Assembly (NCBI GenBank): GCA_902786265.1
Contig: CADACE010000004.1
Location: 1 to 64,000 of the forward strand
From: an uncultured Chloroflexota bacterium
Lineage (GTDB): Bacteria > Chloroflexota > Anaerolineae > Anaerolineales > Anaerolineaceae
Reading direction: 5' to 3'
DNA: 64,000 nt
The position numbers and the translations under genes are program-made. Each line of letters begins with the position of its first letter. The first letter of the stretch is position 1. This document shows positions 32,459 through 41,016 of the stretch, in pieces. The notes beneath the pieces were generated by a model, which was given only the letters and a program-made list of their open reading frames with translations, did no database searches and had not been told where the DNA came from.

Positions 32459-32950
32459 TCAGAACATTCCTGCGATGCCGTCAACAAGCGACTGTGCGAT
32501 CCTTGCCGCAAAAACAGTGAGAACTCCTCCTATGAGAACGCCGCCGAGCTTTACCAGCGCTTCAGACATCTGGAACGGCCGGCCTATCATATGCTCGGAC
32601 TGTCCTTTGAATAATGTCCACATAGCGTTTACCGCTATCAGGAAATATCCCGTCCCGACAATAATCGCGATGATCGTTTTGGCAAGCCCTACCCAGGTCG
32701 CTTCGCCTTTTCCGCCATCAAAGGAAACGGAAATGGAGGAGTCTCCGTATTTATTTACAGCAAAACCAGCTGCCAGAAGGATTGAGAGAATGATGATGCT
32801 TTCTATGGCATCGCCGTACTTGTATGAACTGCCCGTCAGGTATGAGGACTGTGCCTTGACCAGGTTGGCAACGACCGTGACCGTATAGAGCACGATCACG
32901 ATCATCAGCACAAAACTCGTCAGTTCTTTTATTTCTGCCTGGTATCCCAT
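32459..32950 (-). CDS. multi-pass membrane protein, possibly VirB2-like
   Basis: 163 residues with helices at about 12-32, 50-66, 85-105 and 128-150. It begins MGYQAEIKELTSF, so a Gly is followed four residues later by a Glu before a hydrophobic helix, loosely like a prepilin signal (G|xxxE). Small multi-pass proteins of this size are common pilin-like subunits of type IV transfer systems. No functional motif; the assignment is from topology and neighbours. Confidence 0.5.
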   Translation of the reverse strand: MGYQAEIKELTSFVLMIVIVLYTVTVVANLVKAQSSYLTGSSYKYGDAIESIIILSILLAAGFAVNKYGDSSISVSFDGGKGEATWVGLAKTIIAIIVGTGYFLIAVNAMWTLFKGQSEHMIGRPFQMSEALVKLGGVLIGGVLTVFAARIAQSLVDGIAGMF

Positions 32951-32959
32951 GGGAAAGAA

Positions 32960-33499
32960 TCAATCCGTTATTTCAGGACGGTCCATATAAAGACGGAGAT
33001 CGCATCCGGTTTTAGGCCAGTAGATATCCGGATAGTCCTCGTAATCGGATTTTGCAGGATCGGGAATCACGATTTCAACATCACGCTGAGCCTGTACTTC
33101 CCGATCTTCGCCGCCGATAGCGGTAATGGTTGCCATGTATCTGCCGATGGGGGCCAGAATGCGTATGGTTTCTCCGGTTTCAGGATCCGTCTGATAGAAT
33201 GCCCGGTTCCAGGCCAGTGAAAACGGATTGGTATAGAAGCTCAGGTTCGCTGTTCCCAGATCGCCGCCTTTCACTTCAACTTCCCATTTCATGACACGGG
33301 AATAATTTTCCGAGTAGAACAACGGAGCATCCCAGATAAAAAATTTTGCCGGACCGACGATTCCATGCAGATTGTTTTCGTACTGCGGGAAAGGATCTTC
33401 AGGATATTCTCCCTGTTCCGCTGCAGCAGCCGGCAGGACGAAGCAAACCAGAACCGATAAAAGCAACATTGAAATCACGTAAATCTTTTTCATATTCAT
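32960..33499 (-). CDS. secreted hypothetical protein
   Basis: 179 residues from the start before MNMKKIYV; the signal peptide ends VLPAAAAEQG. The mature part is beta-rich (MKWEVEVKGGDLGTANLSF) with no known catalytic motif. It lies just after the second prepilin peptidase gene and may be a structural partner of the surface apparatus. An upstream start would add 18 unlikely residues. Confidence 0.6.
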   Translation of the reverse strand: MNMKKIYVISMLLLSVLVCFVLPAAAAEQGEYPEDPFPQYENNLHGIVGPAKFFIWDAPLFYSENYSRVMKWEVEVKGGDLGTANLSFYTNPFSLAWNRAFYQTDPETGETIRILAPIGRYMATITAIGGEDREVQAQRDVEIVIPDPAKSDYEDYPDIYWPKTGCDLRLYMDRPEITD

Positions 33500-33512
33500 C
33501 TTCTTTCTTTTA

Positions 33513-34115
33513 TTATTTTGGGAATGATACAAAGAAGAAAAGCAGAAAGGCAAAAGGAAGAAGTGCCGCGAACGGTATCCTGAGACGGTTCTGGTCTTCC
33601 TGTACAGTGCCGCTTTTCATGTGCTCGGAAACTGCTTTGATGCGGCCTGCGATATTCTTTATTCCCTGGGCGTGAATAACAGAAGCTGTACCGGCAAAAA
33701 TGATAACTGCACCTATTGAACAAGCCATCCTCCAGCTTTTCCAGCCGAAAGTGAGCATTGAAAACAGAAGCTGCGCGTCCCCTCCGCCTATCAGCTTCAA
33801 AGAGAAAAGAAAATCCGCGGCGGCAAGCCCGAAAACCAGAGGAAATGCGCGTTCCCCTTCATTTGCAAAAACAATTACTGCCATTACAAAAAGGACCGGT
33901 TTCACCTTCATATTGCCTGCTGTGAGTACGGCAACGAGGAAATATACGGCCAGCATATATTCTCCGCGACATATCAGCAGAAGCAGCGAAAAAAAAAGGA
34001 GTCCGTATGAACAGGCTTTGGGGACACGCTTTGTTTTCAGATCGGATATGCCTGAAATGACAAGCGCGGCGAGCATGACCGCTCCGGTAAACACATGGAC
34101 GCTGACTGCACTCAT
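33513..34115 (-). CDS. A24-family prepilin peptidase-like protein, copy 2
   Basis: 200 residues, multi-pass. First aspartate motif ISGISDLKTKRVPK, second LIGGGDAQLLFSMLTFG (GGGD). This is the CpaA/TadV-like size class. It differs strongly from copy 1 at 31543. Its start overlaps the stop of the DnaB-like helicase gene. Two distinct prepilin peptidases in one stretch with no obvious pilin or pilus ATPase in the window is unusual. Confidence 0.78.
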   Translation of the reverse strand: MSAVSVHVFTGAVMLAALVISGISDLKTKRVPKACSYGLLFFSLLLLICRGEYMLAVYFLVAVLTAGNMKVKPVLFVMAVIVFANEGERAFPLVFGLAAADFLFSLKLIGGGDAQLLFSMLTFGWKSWRMACSIGAVIIFAGTASVIHAQGIKNIAGRIKAVSEHMKSGTVQEDQNRLRIPFAALLPFAFLLFFFVSFPK

Positions 34116-35233
34116 TCCTTCTTCTCCAGAACATTTCTTACCGCGTTCGCCATATTGACAGCGCTGATCTCGCTCTGGGTCTTTTTCCTCTCGCGCTGCC
34201 AGGAGTCCTCTTCATTTACAGGAACGCCTTCCGGAATAAATGAATAAGCCGCACCGAAGAATTTATGCTTCCATTCGAGGTCCGACGGTCCGTGCCTGTT
34301 CTTTTCAATTGCCCAGCGCACAACAGGACTGCCGTCAGGATCTCTGTCATCCTTATTCATGATAAGGGCCACATCCGGCTCATATGCTGTAATTGCTCCC
34401 CCGATGATGCTTTCCATATGGACGCGGCCGGACCGCAAAGCTTCTGCCTCGATAGCCGCAACGCCCAGTATAGGAACCACCCATCCGTCATCCTGGCATT
34501 TGAGCGACATGGCTTTCAGGTAATGGAAAATGTACTCGACCCTTTCTTCTGTTGTCAGGTGCCTTTGAAAACCAAAAACAGGGACACGCTGGAGATAATC
34601 GACAATCAGCAGAATGCGCCTTGATTCCGCGTACTGCTTTGCCATCTCAACATATGCGGCCAGGACATCCGGTGTCGTAATTGCCCCGTCTCCCTGAATG
34701 ATCCAAATGTTCCGCTGGATTCTTGCGAGCCTGTTCCACGCTATCACTCCGTTGGGGAGACGGCTCAGCAGCTTATTGAAGGACCTGTATGAGGTATCGT
34801 TCCTGATGTTTTTTTCTTCCCTTTCACGGATCGTCTCGATATAGGCTTCCATGAGTTCGTCCTGATTGAAGCTTTGACCGCCGTACCCGTTTACATAAGA
34901 GTTCTGAATAAGCAGACGTTCGAGCATGTGGGTCACATTGTGCTCGTATTCAACGATCAGGACAAGCGTATCGGACTTTGCAAAGGATGCCGCGAATTGG
35001 ATCACCGCCGCGGTTTTCCCGATATTCTGTACCCCCGCAAGGATCGCGAGATCTCCGGCATGGAGGCCGCCCCCGAGGGCAGTGTCAATGCCGGTCAGCC
35101 CTGTCGGGATCGGCCTGAACATTCCGGCCTGGCCAAGCGCCAGGTTCCGGTCAAGCAGTTCAGCTGCCTCGGATAAGTCGTATGGGATTCCGGCGCCGAC
35201 CGGAAGATCTGATTTCCTTTTAGGCCTTGGCAT
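34112..35233 (-). CDS. DnaB-like replicative helicase ATPase
   Basis: 373 residues from the ATG behind AAAGGAG. The RecA-like DnaB_C core is present: FRPIPTGLTGIDTALGGG, Walker A GVQNIGKTA, and IVDYLQRVP (Walker B, the DnaB YLQ signature). A later Gln/Arg-type segment (GAITAYEPDVALIMNKDD) matches the region just after the DnaB arginine finger. The N-terminal primase-binding domain of DnaB is missing, as in compact element helicases and Twinkle-like proteins. It probably unwinds element DNA. Confidence 0.78.
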   Translation of the reverse strand: MPRPKRKSDLPVGAGIPYDLSEAAELLDRNLALGQAGMFRPIPTGLTGIDTALGGGLHAGDLAILAGVQNIGKTAAVIQFAASFAKSDTLVLIVEYEHNVTHMLERLLIQNSYVNGYGGQSFNQDELMEAYIETIREREEKNIRNDTSYRSFNKLLSRLPNGVIAWNRLARIQRNIWIIQGDGAITTPDVLAAYVEMAKQYAESRRILLIVDYLQRVPVFGFQRHLTTEERVEYIFHYLKAMSLKCQDDGWVVPILGVAAIEAEALRSGRVHMESIIGGAITAYEPDVALIMNKDDRDPDGSPVVRWAIEKNRHGPSDLEWKHKFFGAAYSFIPEGVPVNEEDSWQRERKKTQSEISAVNMANAVRNVLEKKE

Positions 35234-36536
35234 GTAAATCTCCTTTCTTTTTTCCGGCAAGATCCTGTTTCATGTTTTCTGCCGCGTTGCTGACTGCGCC
35301 TATCAGGCGGGGAGAAGGGTTTTCTTTCAGAAACCTGAAGGCTTCTATCAGGCAATCCATGGCATCAGTTCTGTTTTCACAGGACTGCAGCTTTTCTTCA
35401 AAGTCGGTCCAGAATGATGAAAACAATGCGGCGGTTTTCATATCCGCTTCCTCTGCCCATTTGGGAGAAGAGCCGGATTCTTTGTCCAGACAGTCTTTTA
35501 CAAATGAACATGACGCGCACGATTCGGTCACAATCAAACTATTGGGGATGAACAGTTTCTGTTTCTCGGAGTAAAGGTAATTCTGTCCGAAACAATTCAG
35601 ATCCGACAATATCTGTTCCCTAGCGGTTCTGTCATATGCAAAACCGGTTTCTTTCCAGGATGAAGTACCGCTTGAGACAGGAAGCGTTATACAAGTCAGC
35701 GAATCAAGCCGGAATGCATCGCCATTTTCGTCCCTGTAAATGACTCCGATAAGAGGAAGGCGGATATCACGCATCTGTATTCTTTCCCAGAGAACCTGAT
35801 CCGGTCCGGTAAAAACAGTATTCGGAACAAGCTGCTCAGCAACCAGTCCAGGTTTCAGATTCATATCATTTTTCTTATATGCTCTTTCCCTGCGCCACAG
35901 AATGTCAAAGCGGATCTCAAGCGTGATATCTTCAAGATCAAGATAAGCCTTTGCGTTGAACCGTATGTTTGTCTCCGGGATTTTATGCACAGAAAAAACA
36001 TTCACTCCGCTCATATAATCGCAGAATGTGTCCGCCAACGTAAAAGGACGGAATTCAGCTTTCCTGAGATATGTTTTTACGGTCTCCCAGTCGGGAAATC
36101 CAAGCAGATGCTGAAACGCGTTGATCTCATCACGGAGCCGGTAATAATCAGGATTGAATACGAGCCCGATGCCCCACCAGTGAGAAAGATCCAGCAGCCC
36201 GGTGGAATCGGAATACCGGTTTCTGATCTGTTCAAGGCACCTGGTGCGCAGCGAATAGAATTCGATCATCTTCCGGACCGTATACGCCGGATTTGGGAAA
36301 TCATGAAGATTCAAAAGATATTCCCAGATATCCGAGGCCTGCCGCGCGGGATCAAGACGGAGCGCTGAGCCCGCCTCCCTGTATTCGGCTTTCAGCGTAT
36401 TCAGCAGCATAAATCTCAGGAGACTGCCGTAATCGAAAACTGGGCCTGTTTTCTTCTTTCTCCAGTATATTCTCATCGGGCACCGGATCCAGTCCAGAAG
36501 AGAATCCAGCTCTATTACCGGTTTGGTTTCTTTCAC
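35220..36536 (-). CDS. Cas4/AddB-like Cys-cluster protein
   Basis: 438 residues. An N-terminal DSLLDWIRCPMRIYWRKK, with one Cys, and a C-terminal ESCASCSFVKDCLD, with three Cys, reproduce the four-Cys iron-sulfur layout of Cas4 and AddB nucleases. A central RFDILWRRE could hold the nuclease Asp, but the usual E-x-K is not clear (GLVAEQLV), so catalysis is doubtful. It overlaps the DnaB-like gene and the DUF192 gene, so the three are coupled. Likely DNA end or flap processing in the element, or a structural remnant. Confidence 0.55.
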   Translation of the reverse strand: MKETKPVIELDSLLDWIRCPMRIYWRKKKTGPVFDYGSLLRFMLLNTLKAEYREAGSALRLDPARQASDIWEYLLNLHDFPNPAYTVRKMIEFYSLRTRCLEQIRNRYSDSTGLLDLSHWWGIGLVFNPDYYRLRDEINAFQHLLGFPDWETVKTYLRKAEFRPFTLADTFCDYMSGVNVFSVHKIPETNIRFNAKAYLDLEDITLEIRFDILWRRERAYKKNDMNLKPGLVAEQLVPNTVFTGPDQVLWERIQMRDIRLPLIGVIYRDENGDAFRLDSLTCITLPVSSGTSSWKETGFAYDRTAREQILSDLNCFGQNYLYSEKQKLFIPNSLIVTESCASCSFVKDCLDKESGSSPKWAEEADMKTAALFSSFWTDFEEKLQSCENRTDAMDCLIEAFRFLKENPSPRLIGAVSNAAENMKQDLAGKKKGDLHAKA

Positions 36537-36961
36537 GGCTTTTCTCCGCCACTAAGGACATCCCCGGATACTCTTACCTGTTCAAAAGCGAGTTCGTTGC
36601 CAACGGAAAAAGCGGATATCGCCCGCCCAGGCAGTTCGATCACGGCGGTTGAAGGAAAAGACGGTGAATAGATGTGAAATCCCGGCTCCGCCAGGACTTT
36701 TTCCGTTACCCGACCTTCTGAAATCCAGAAAACGGAAAGCGGGTATTTCATCCCTATCATATGGATCGAGTTGATCAGTCCGCTGAAACGCTGTCTGTAT
36801 CCGGGAATCCTGAGCAGAACGCCTCCGAATAACCCCTGTGTATCCTCAGGTTCGGCAGATCCAAGCAAGCCTTTGCCGATATCAAGAAAAGAACTGCATT
36901 CACGGACAAGCGCGACGCTTTCCCCGCCGCTGCTGATCAGAAGTTTGTTTTCACTGTTCAT
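36533..36961 (-). CDS. DUF192 family protein
   Basis: 142 residues from the ATG behind CAGGAGAC. The core matches DUF192: GLFGGVLLRIPG, INSIHMIGMKYPLSVFWI, and VIELPGRAISAFSVGNELAF. The family is a small beta-barrel, often exported, with unknown role. Here no signal peptide is seen. It is the first gene after the copy-3 promoter-like box, heading the minus-strand operon to about 28.6 kb. Confidence 0.7.
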   Translation of the reverse strand: MNSENKLLISSGGESVALVRECSSFLDIGKGLLGSAEPEDTQGLFGGVLLRIPGYRQRFSGLINSIHMIGMKYPLSVFWISEGRVTEKVLAEPGFHIYSPSFPSTAVIELPGRAISAFSVGNELAFEQVRVSGDVLSGGEKP

Positions 36962-37013
36962 TGATGTCTCCTGTCCAGAGGATACAACAGAAATCATCCG
37001 GATAGGAGACGCT

Positions 37014-37055
37014 CAAAAAGGACAATATGTAAAAATAACTAGAATAATCTCAAAC
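37014..37055 (-). promoter_or_regulatory. 41-bp conserved box, copy 3 (promoter-like)
   Basis: TTGAGA and TACATAT, 16 bases apart, read leftward toward the DUF192 gene about 60 bases away. The box overlaps the stop codon of the upstream replication-relaxation gene. Confidence 0.72.
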
Positions 37056-38792
37056 AATGTATTCGCTTGGGAAGGGATTCCTGCTCCTGTCCGGCCAGGA
37101 ATCCGTAGTCAGCCATATATTCTGGAAGAGCATCAGCCCGCCGCAGGTCTTTGTTTCGATACGGCCATGTTTATTCAGCCAATTCAAAGGGGGACGCAAT
37201 GCGTCGCTGCGGAATCCCACAAAGCCCCTGATGCCGCATCTTTTCATTATCTCAAGCAGCATGAGACCTTTTTCATGGGCCTGTCCAGGTTCGGGCCCCG
37301 TATCATCAAAAAAGAACACGACGGCGATATCGTCGAAATCCTTATAGAACTGTTTGGCGGCAGGAATAAACTTCCTGTATTTATCTATTTTCGCGAGCAG
37401 TTTTTTCATGGGATTCGTATTTCTCTCGATTTCAAGGAAAACCTTCCATTTTTTTCCGGAATCGGCAGGTCCCCATTCGACGGTGCAGCTCCCATCGGGA
37501 TGAAGCTGTTTGATGATTTTCCTGCCGCGGGAAACAGACAAGATTTTCAGGTTGGATGCAACAGTTGTCAAACCGTAAACATTTATATTTTTCCTTTCCA
37601 TCCCTTTCTTTGACCTTGCCCCGCAAATCAGCGCGGCTCCGAATTCACTGCAGAGTCTTTGATGCTCTGGCCTGATCTCCTCCCAGCGCCGCTTATAACA
37701 GCAATGGCTGTCGAAGTAAGGAAAGTCTTCGTCAAAACAACGGCGGAACTGATTAAAAGTCTCCTTTTCAAAACTCTGCTGCGGCCACTGGCTGTACTTT
37801 TTCAGATACAGAGGAATCGTTCCGTGATATGCAGCAATCAGGTCCAGTCCTTCCCATGAGGGAACGTAGGTTTCTTTCATCTGGCCGCTGCGGAACATCT
37901 TCAGCAGGCCGATTCCGGCCAGCTCAGGTATTCTTTCGGTGAGATCAATTATTCTCCTGTATTCCAACCTGCATGCATGAACATCATCCCGATCAGACGA
38001 ATCGCCGCCGAAGATCAGCGCGATTTCTGGCAGCTGGAGAAACGGATTGCAGGCGATAAAACTCATCAGTTCATAATCCCGCTGTGTGAGATCCCTGCTT
38101 TTTCTGCAGAGTTCCTGACTCCGTATTTCCTGGATGGAAATGATTTCCTTCCCGGTATCGTTGTATATTTGCTTGTAATAGTCTGAAATTTTCGGATAGT
38201 TTTCCTTGTCTGGGGCATACGGAGACAAATCTTTTTTATTGGATGTGTCAGGAACAAGAGGCGAAAAATCGGGAATCTCCGTCTGATGGATTTCAACACT
38301 GTCCTCCTGCGCATTTTTCCAGTTTATTTCAGCCTGCACATTCAGGAACCTCGCACGCTCGATACCCTCGCAGGTAAGAATGATGTCACGGATCCCGTTA
38401 CCGAATACGGGAGGATTATTGAAAATCATCAAACATTCCGGCGCGATATATCCCATATCGCCCCAGACGCGGATCCATATGTTCTGTTCCGGATAAAAAA
38501 CACGGAAATCGGCGTTGAAGCAGGGACTTTCGGCGGTATCAAAAATGCCGTAGCCGTAAGTTTCTGCCATGAATTTTCTGACCATTTCGCGCCGTGAAAT
38601 TCCCGGCAGCAGACGCTCATTTCCGGGCTTCAAAGAGTAATAAATCTTATTGTCAGCCCTCATGATTGTTTGGATTTTTCGTGTACTTTCACAAAGTAGG
38701 CTCTCAATTTTTTCTTTTCCGAAATAATTCTGAAGCAGATCCTGGCTGGCCCATGGAAGCCGTCTAAGAAAATCCGTTAATTCGTTCTCCAT
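37050..38792 (-). CDS. replication-relaxation family protein
   Basis: 580 residues. The segment LTQRDYELMSFIACNPFLQ reads like the winged-helix start of the family, and FLEIERNTNPMKKLLAKIDK followed by YRKFI like its catalytic-core signature. The N-terminal third is unrelated and carries several Cys/Trp clusters. Such proteins are tied to plasmid or element replication and DNA relaxation, though the mechanism is not settled. A ribosome site (AAAGGAGC) lies before the ATG. Its stop lies in the copy-3 box. Confidence 0.65.
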   Translation of the reverse strand: MENELTDFLRRLPWASQDLLQNYFGKEKIESLLCESTRKIQTIMRADNKIYYSLKPGNERLLPGISRREMVRKFMAETYGYGIFDTAESPCFNADFRVFYPEQNIWIRVWGDMGYIAPECLMIFNNPPVFGNGIRDIILTCEGIERARFLNVQAEINWKNAQEDSVEIHQTEIPDFSPLVPDTSNKKDLSPYAPDKENYPKISDYYKQIYNDTGKEIISIQEIRSQELCRKSRDLTQRDYELMSFIACNPFLQLPEIALIFGGDSSDRDDVHACRLEYRRIIDLTERIPELAGIGLLKMFRSGQMKETYVPSWEGLDLIAAYHGTIPLYLKKYSQWPQQSFEKETFNQFRRCFDEDFPYFDSHCCYKRRWEEIRPEHQRLCSEFGAALICGARSKKGMERKNINVYGLTTVASNLKILSVSRGRKIIKQLHPDGSCTVEWGPADSGKKWKVFLEIERNTNPMKKLLAKIDKYRKFIPAAKQFYKDFDDIAVVFFFDDTGPEPGQAHEKGLMLLEIMKRCGIRGFVGFRSDALRPPLNWLNKHGRIETKTCGGLMLFQNIWLTTDSWPDRSRNPFPSEYIV

Positions 38793-38845
38793 ATATCACA
38801 TGCTCCTTTCAGATTCCATCGTACAAAATAGGTATAATTCATGAG

Positions 38846-40981
38846 ATGGAGCAACTTCGCTGCGTAGTCGAACGCATTACTTACCAGAACAGCCTGAACG
38901 GATTTACGGTGCTGAAATGCGCCGCGAAAGGTTTTACTGATCTCGTGACAGTTGTAGGCTCGATGCCGGATACCAATGTCGGCTCGGTTCTGCTGCTTCA
39001 GGGCTTCTGGAAGGTCGACTCCAAATACGGCAGGCAGTTTTCTGTTGAAACATTTGAAGAAGTCCTGCCGGCTACCGTTCTGGGAATTGAGAAGTATCTC
39101 GGCAGCGGGCTCGTAAAAGGCATAGGCCCGAACTTTGCGAAGAGGATCGTCAATACATTCGGTGTCGATACGCTGAACGTTATTGAGGAAGACCCGGAAA
39201 AGCTTCTGACTGTGCCCGGCATCGGTAAAATCCGTGTTGAACGCATAAAAAAATCATGGGCGGATCAGAAGGAAATCAAAAATATCATGATCTTCCTCCA
39301 GGGACATGGTGTCAGCACATCCCACGCGACGAAAATCTACAAAACCTACGGCAACGAAAGTGTCAAGACCGTACAGGAAAACCCTTACCGTCTTGCCGAC
39401 GACATCTGGGGCATCGGGTTCAAGACAGCCGATACAATCGCTTCAAAGATGGGTTTCGGGCATGACAGGTTTGAGCGGCTCCGAAGCGGGCTGATGTACA
39501 CATTGAATCATCTCGCCGATGAGGGACACTGTTACGCCACCCGGAAGATGCTGATGAAAACCGGATCAGAGCTTCTTGAGGTAAACACCATACTCCTGGA
39601 AGAGGCTCTTGATAGAATGATCAGGGAAGAAACGGTAAAGACAGAAGCATTGGAAGATGAGCAGGAAATCGCCATATACCTTCCGCCGTTTTATTTCTCG
39701 GAAACCGGCACGGCCAGGCGTCTGCACAAGATCGCCAGTGCAGCACGAAAAATCCAGGTGAAAACCGGTCCGGCGGAGAATGATTTCCCATATGATACAG
39801 CGCAGATACTGGCGATCGAAACCGCGGCTCAGAGTAAGGTCCTTATCCTAACAGGAGGTCCCGGAACGGGTAAGACGACCACTACGCTTGGGATTATCAA
39901 GGCTTACAGAACAGCCAGGGCGAATATTCTTCTGGCTGCTCCAACCGGCAGAGCCGCGAAACGTCTCTCGGAAACGACCGGGATGGAGGCAAAAACCATC
40001 CACAGGCTGCTGGAATATAAGCCCCCGGAAGGCTATCAGCGGAATGAGGAAAATCCGCTTGACGGCGATGTCCTTATTGTCGATGAATGCTCGATGATCG
40101 ACATCATGCTGATGTACAACCTTCTGAAGGCCGTCCCCGACTCAATGACACTGATCATGGTCGGGGACATCGACCAGCTGCCAAGTGTCGGCGCCGGAAA
40201 TGTTCTTCGGGATGTCATAGAAAGCGGAGCGTTTCCCGTTATCCGTCTGACAAAGATATTCCGTCAGGCTCAATCCAGCCGGATCATCACGAACGCGCAC
40301 AGGATCAACAAAGGGCTCATGCCGGATCTGTCGAACGGAAGAGATACGGATTTCTTTTTTATCGAGAAGGAAAATCCGGAAGAAGCGGCGGATGAAATCG
40401 TAAATCTCGTAAAAACAAGGCTTCCGCAGCATTACCGGATCCCATCCTCAGCGATTCAGGTACTTGCGCCCATGCAGAGAGGTGTTGTCGGCGCTACAAA
40501 TCTGAACCAGATGCTGCAGGATGCCCTGAACCCGGCAGGAGACGGATTGAAGCGAGGCGGATTCCTGTTCAAAACGCATGATAAAGTCATGCAGATCAAG
40601 AATGATTACGACAAGGAAGTCTTCAATGGCGACATCGGAGAAGTATCCGATGTCAATCTGGAAGACCGGGAACTGACAGTCACTTTTGATAACCGCAGCA
40701 TTGTTTATGATTCATCCGAACTGGATGAGCTTGTGTTGGCGTACGCGGCAACCATCCATAAAAGCCAGGGATCCGAATACCCGGTCGTTGTGATGCCGAT
40801 CCTGATGACCCATTATGTAATGCTCCAGCGCAACCTGGTGTATACGGGTGTCACCAGGGCTAAGAAGCTCCTTGTGATTGTCGGGACGAAAAAGGCGCTT
40901 TCCATGGCTGTCAGGAACACATCCATAGACAAACGGAATACCCTGCTTGCCAGAAGGATAAAAGAGTCACTGGAAAAATGA
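38846..40981 (+). CDS. recD2: RecD2-type helicase
   Basis: 711 residues, the usual RecD2 length. The N-terminal region (VVERITYQNSLNGFTVLK) is followed by a helix-hairpin-helix array (GIGPNFAKRI; VPGIGKIRVE). The SF1B motor has Walker A TGGPGTGKTTTT, motif Ia APTGRAAKRLSE, motif II VDECSMID and motif VI GVTRAKKLL. RecD2 unwinds 5'-3' and acts in replication-fork repair. TATAAT ends only about 8 bases before the ATG, with no Shine-Dalgarno, so the message may be leaderless. Confidence 0.92.
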   Translation: MEQLRCVVERITYQNSLNGFTVLKCAAKGFTDLVTVVGSMPDTNVGSVLLLQGFWKVDSKYGRQFSVETFEEVLPATVLGIEKYLGSGLVKGIGPNFAKRIVNTFGVDTLNVIEEDPEKLLTVPGIGKIRVERIKKSWADQKEIKNIMIFLQGHGVSTSHATKIYKTYGNESVKTVQENPYRLADDIWGIGFKTADTIASKMGFGHDRFERLRSGLMYTLNHLADEGHCYATRKMLMKTGSELLEVNTILLEEALDRMIREETVKTEALEDEQEIAIYLPPFYFSETGTARRLHKIASAARKIQVKTGPAENDFPYDTAQILAIETAAQSKVLILTGGPGTGKTTTTLGIIKAYRTARANILLAAPTGRAAKRLSETTGMEAKTIHRLLEYKPPEGYQRNEENPLDGDVLIVDECSMIDIMLMYNLLKAVPDSMTLIMVGDIDQLPSVGAGNVLRDVIESGAFPVIRLTKIFRQAQSSRIITNAHRINKGLMPDLSNGRDTDFFFIEKENPEEAADEIVNLVKTRLPQHYRIPSSAIQVLAPMQRGVVGATNLNQMLQDALNPAGDGLKRGGFLFKTHDKVMQIKNDYDKEVFNGDIGEVSDVNLEDRELTVTFDNRSIVYDSSELDELVLAYAATIHKSQGSEYPVVVMPILMTHYVMLQRNLVYTGVTRAKKLLVIVGTKKALSMAVRNTSIDKRNTLLARRIKESLEK

Positions 40982-41016
40982 AACCCCTTCATTGCCGAAG
41001 GGGTTCCTCTTTTTTA
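40982..41016 (+). terminator. terminator of recD2
   Basis: AACCCCTTC pairs with GAAGGGGTT, followed by CCTCTTTTTT, directly after the recD2 stop. Confidence 0.85.
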
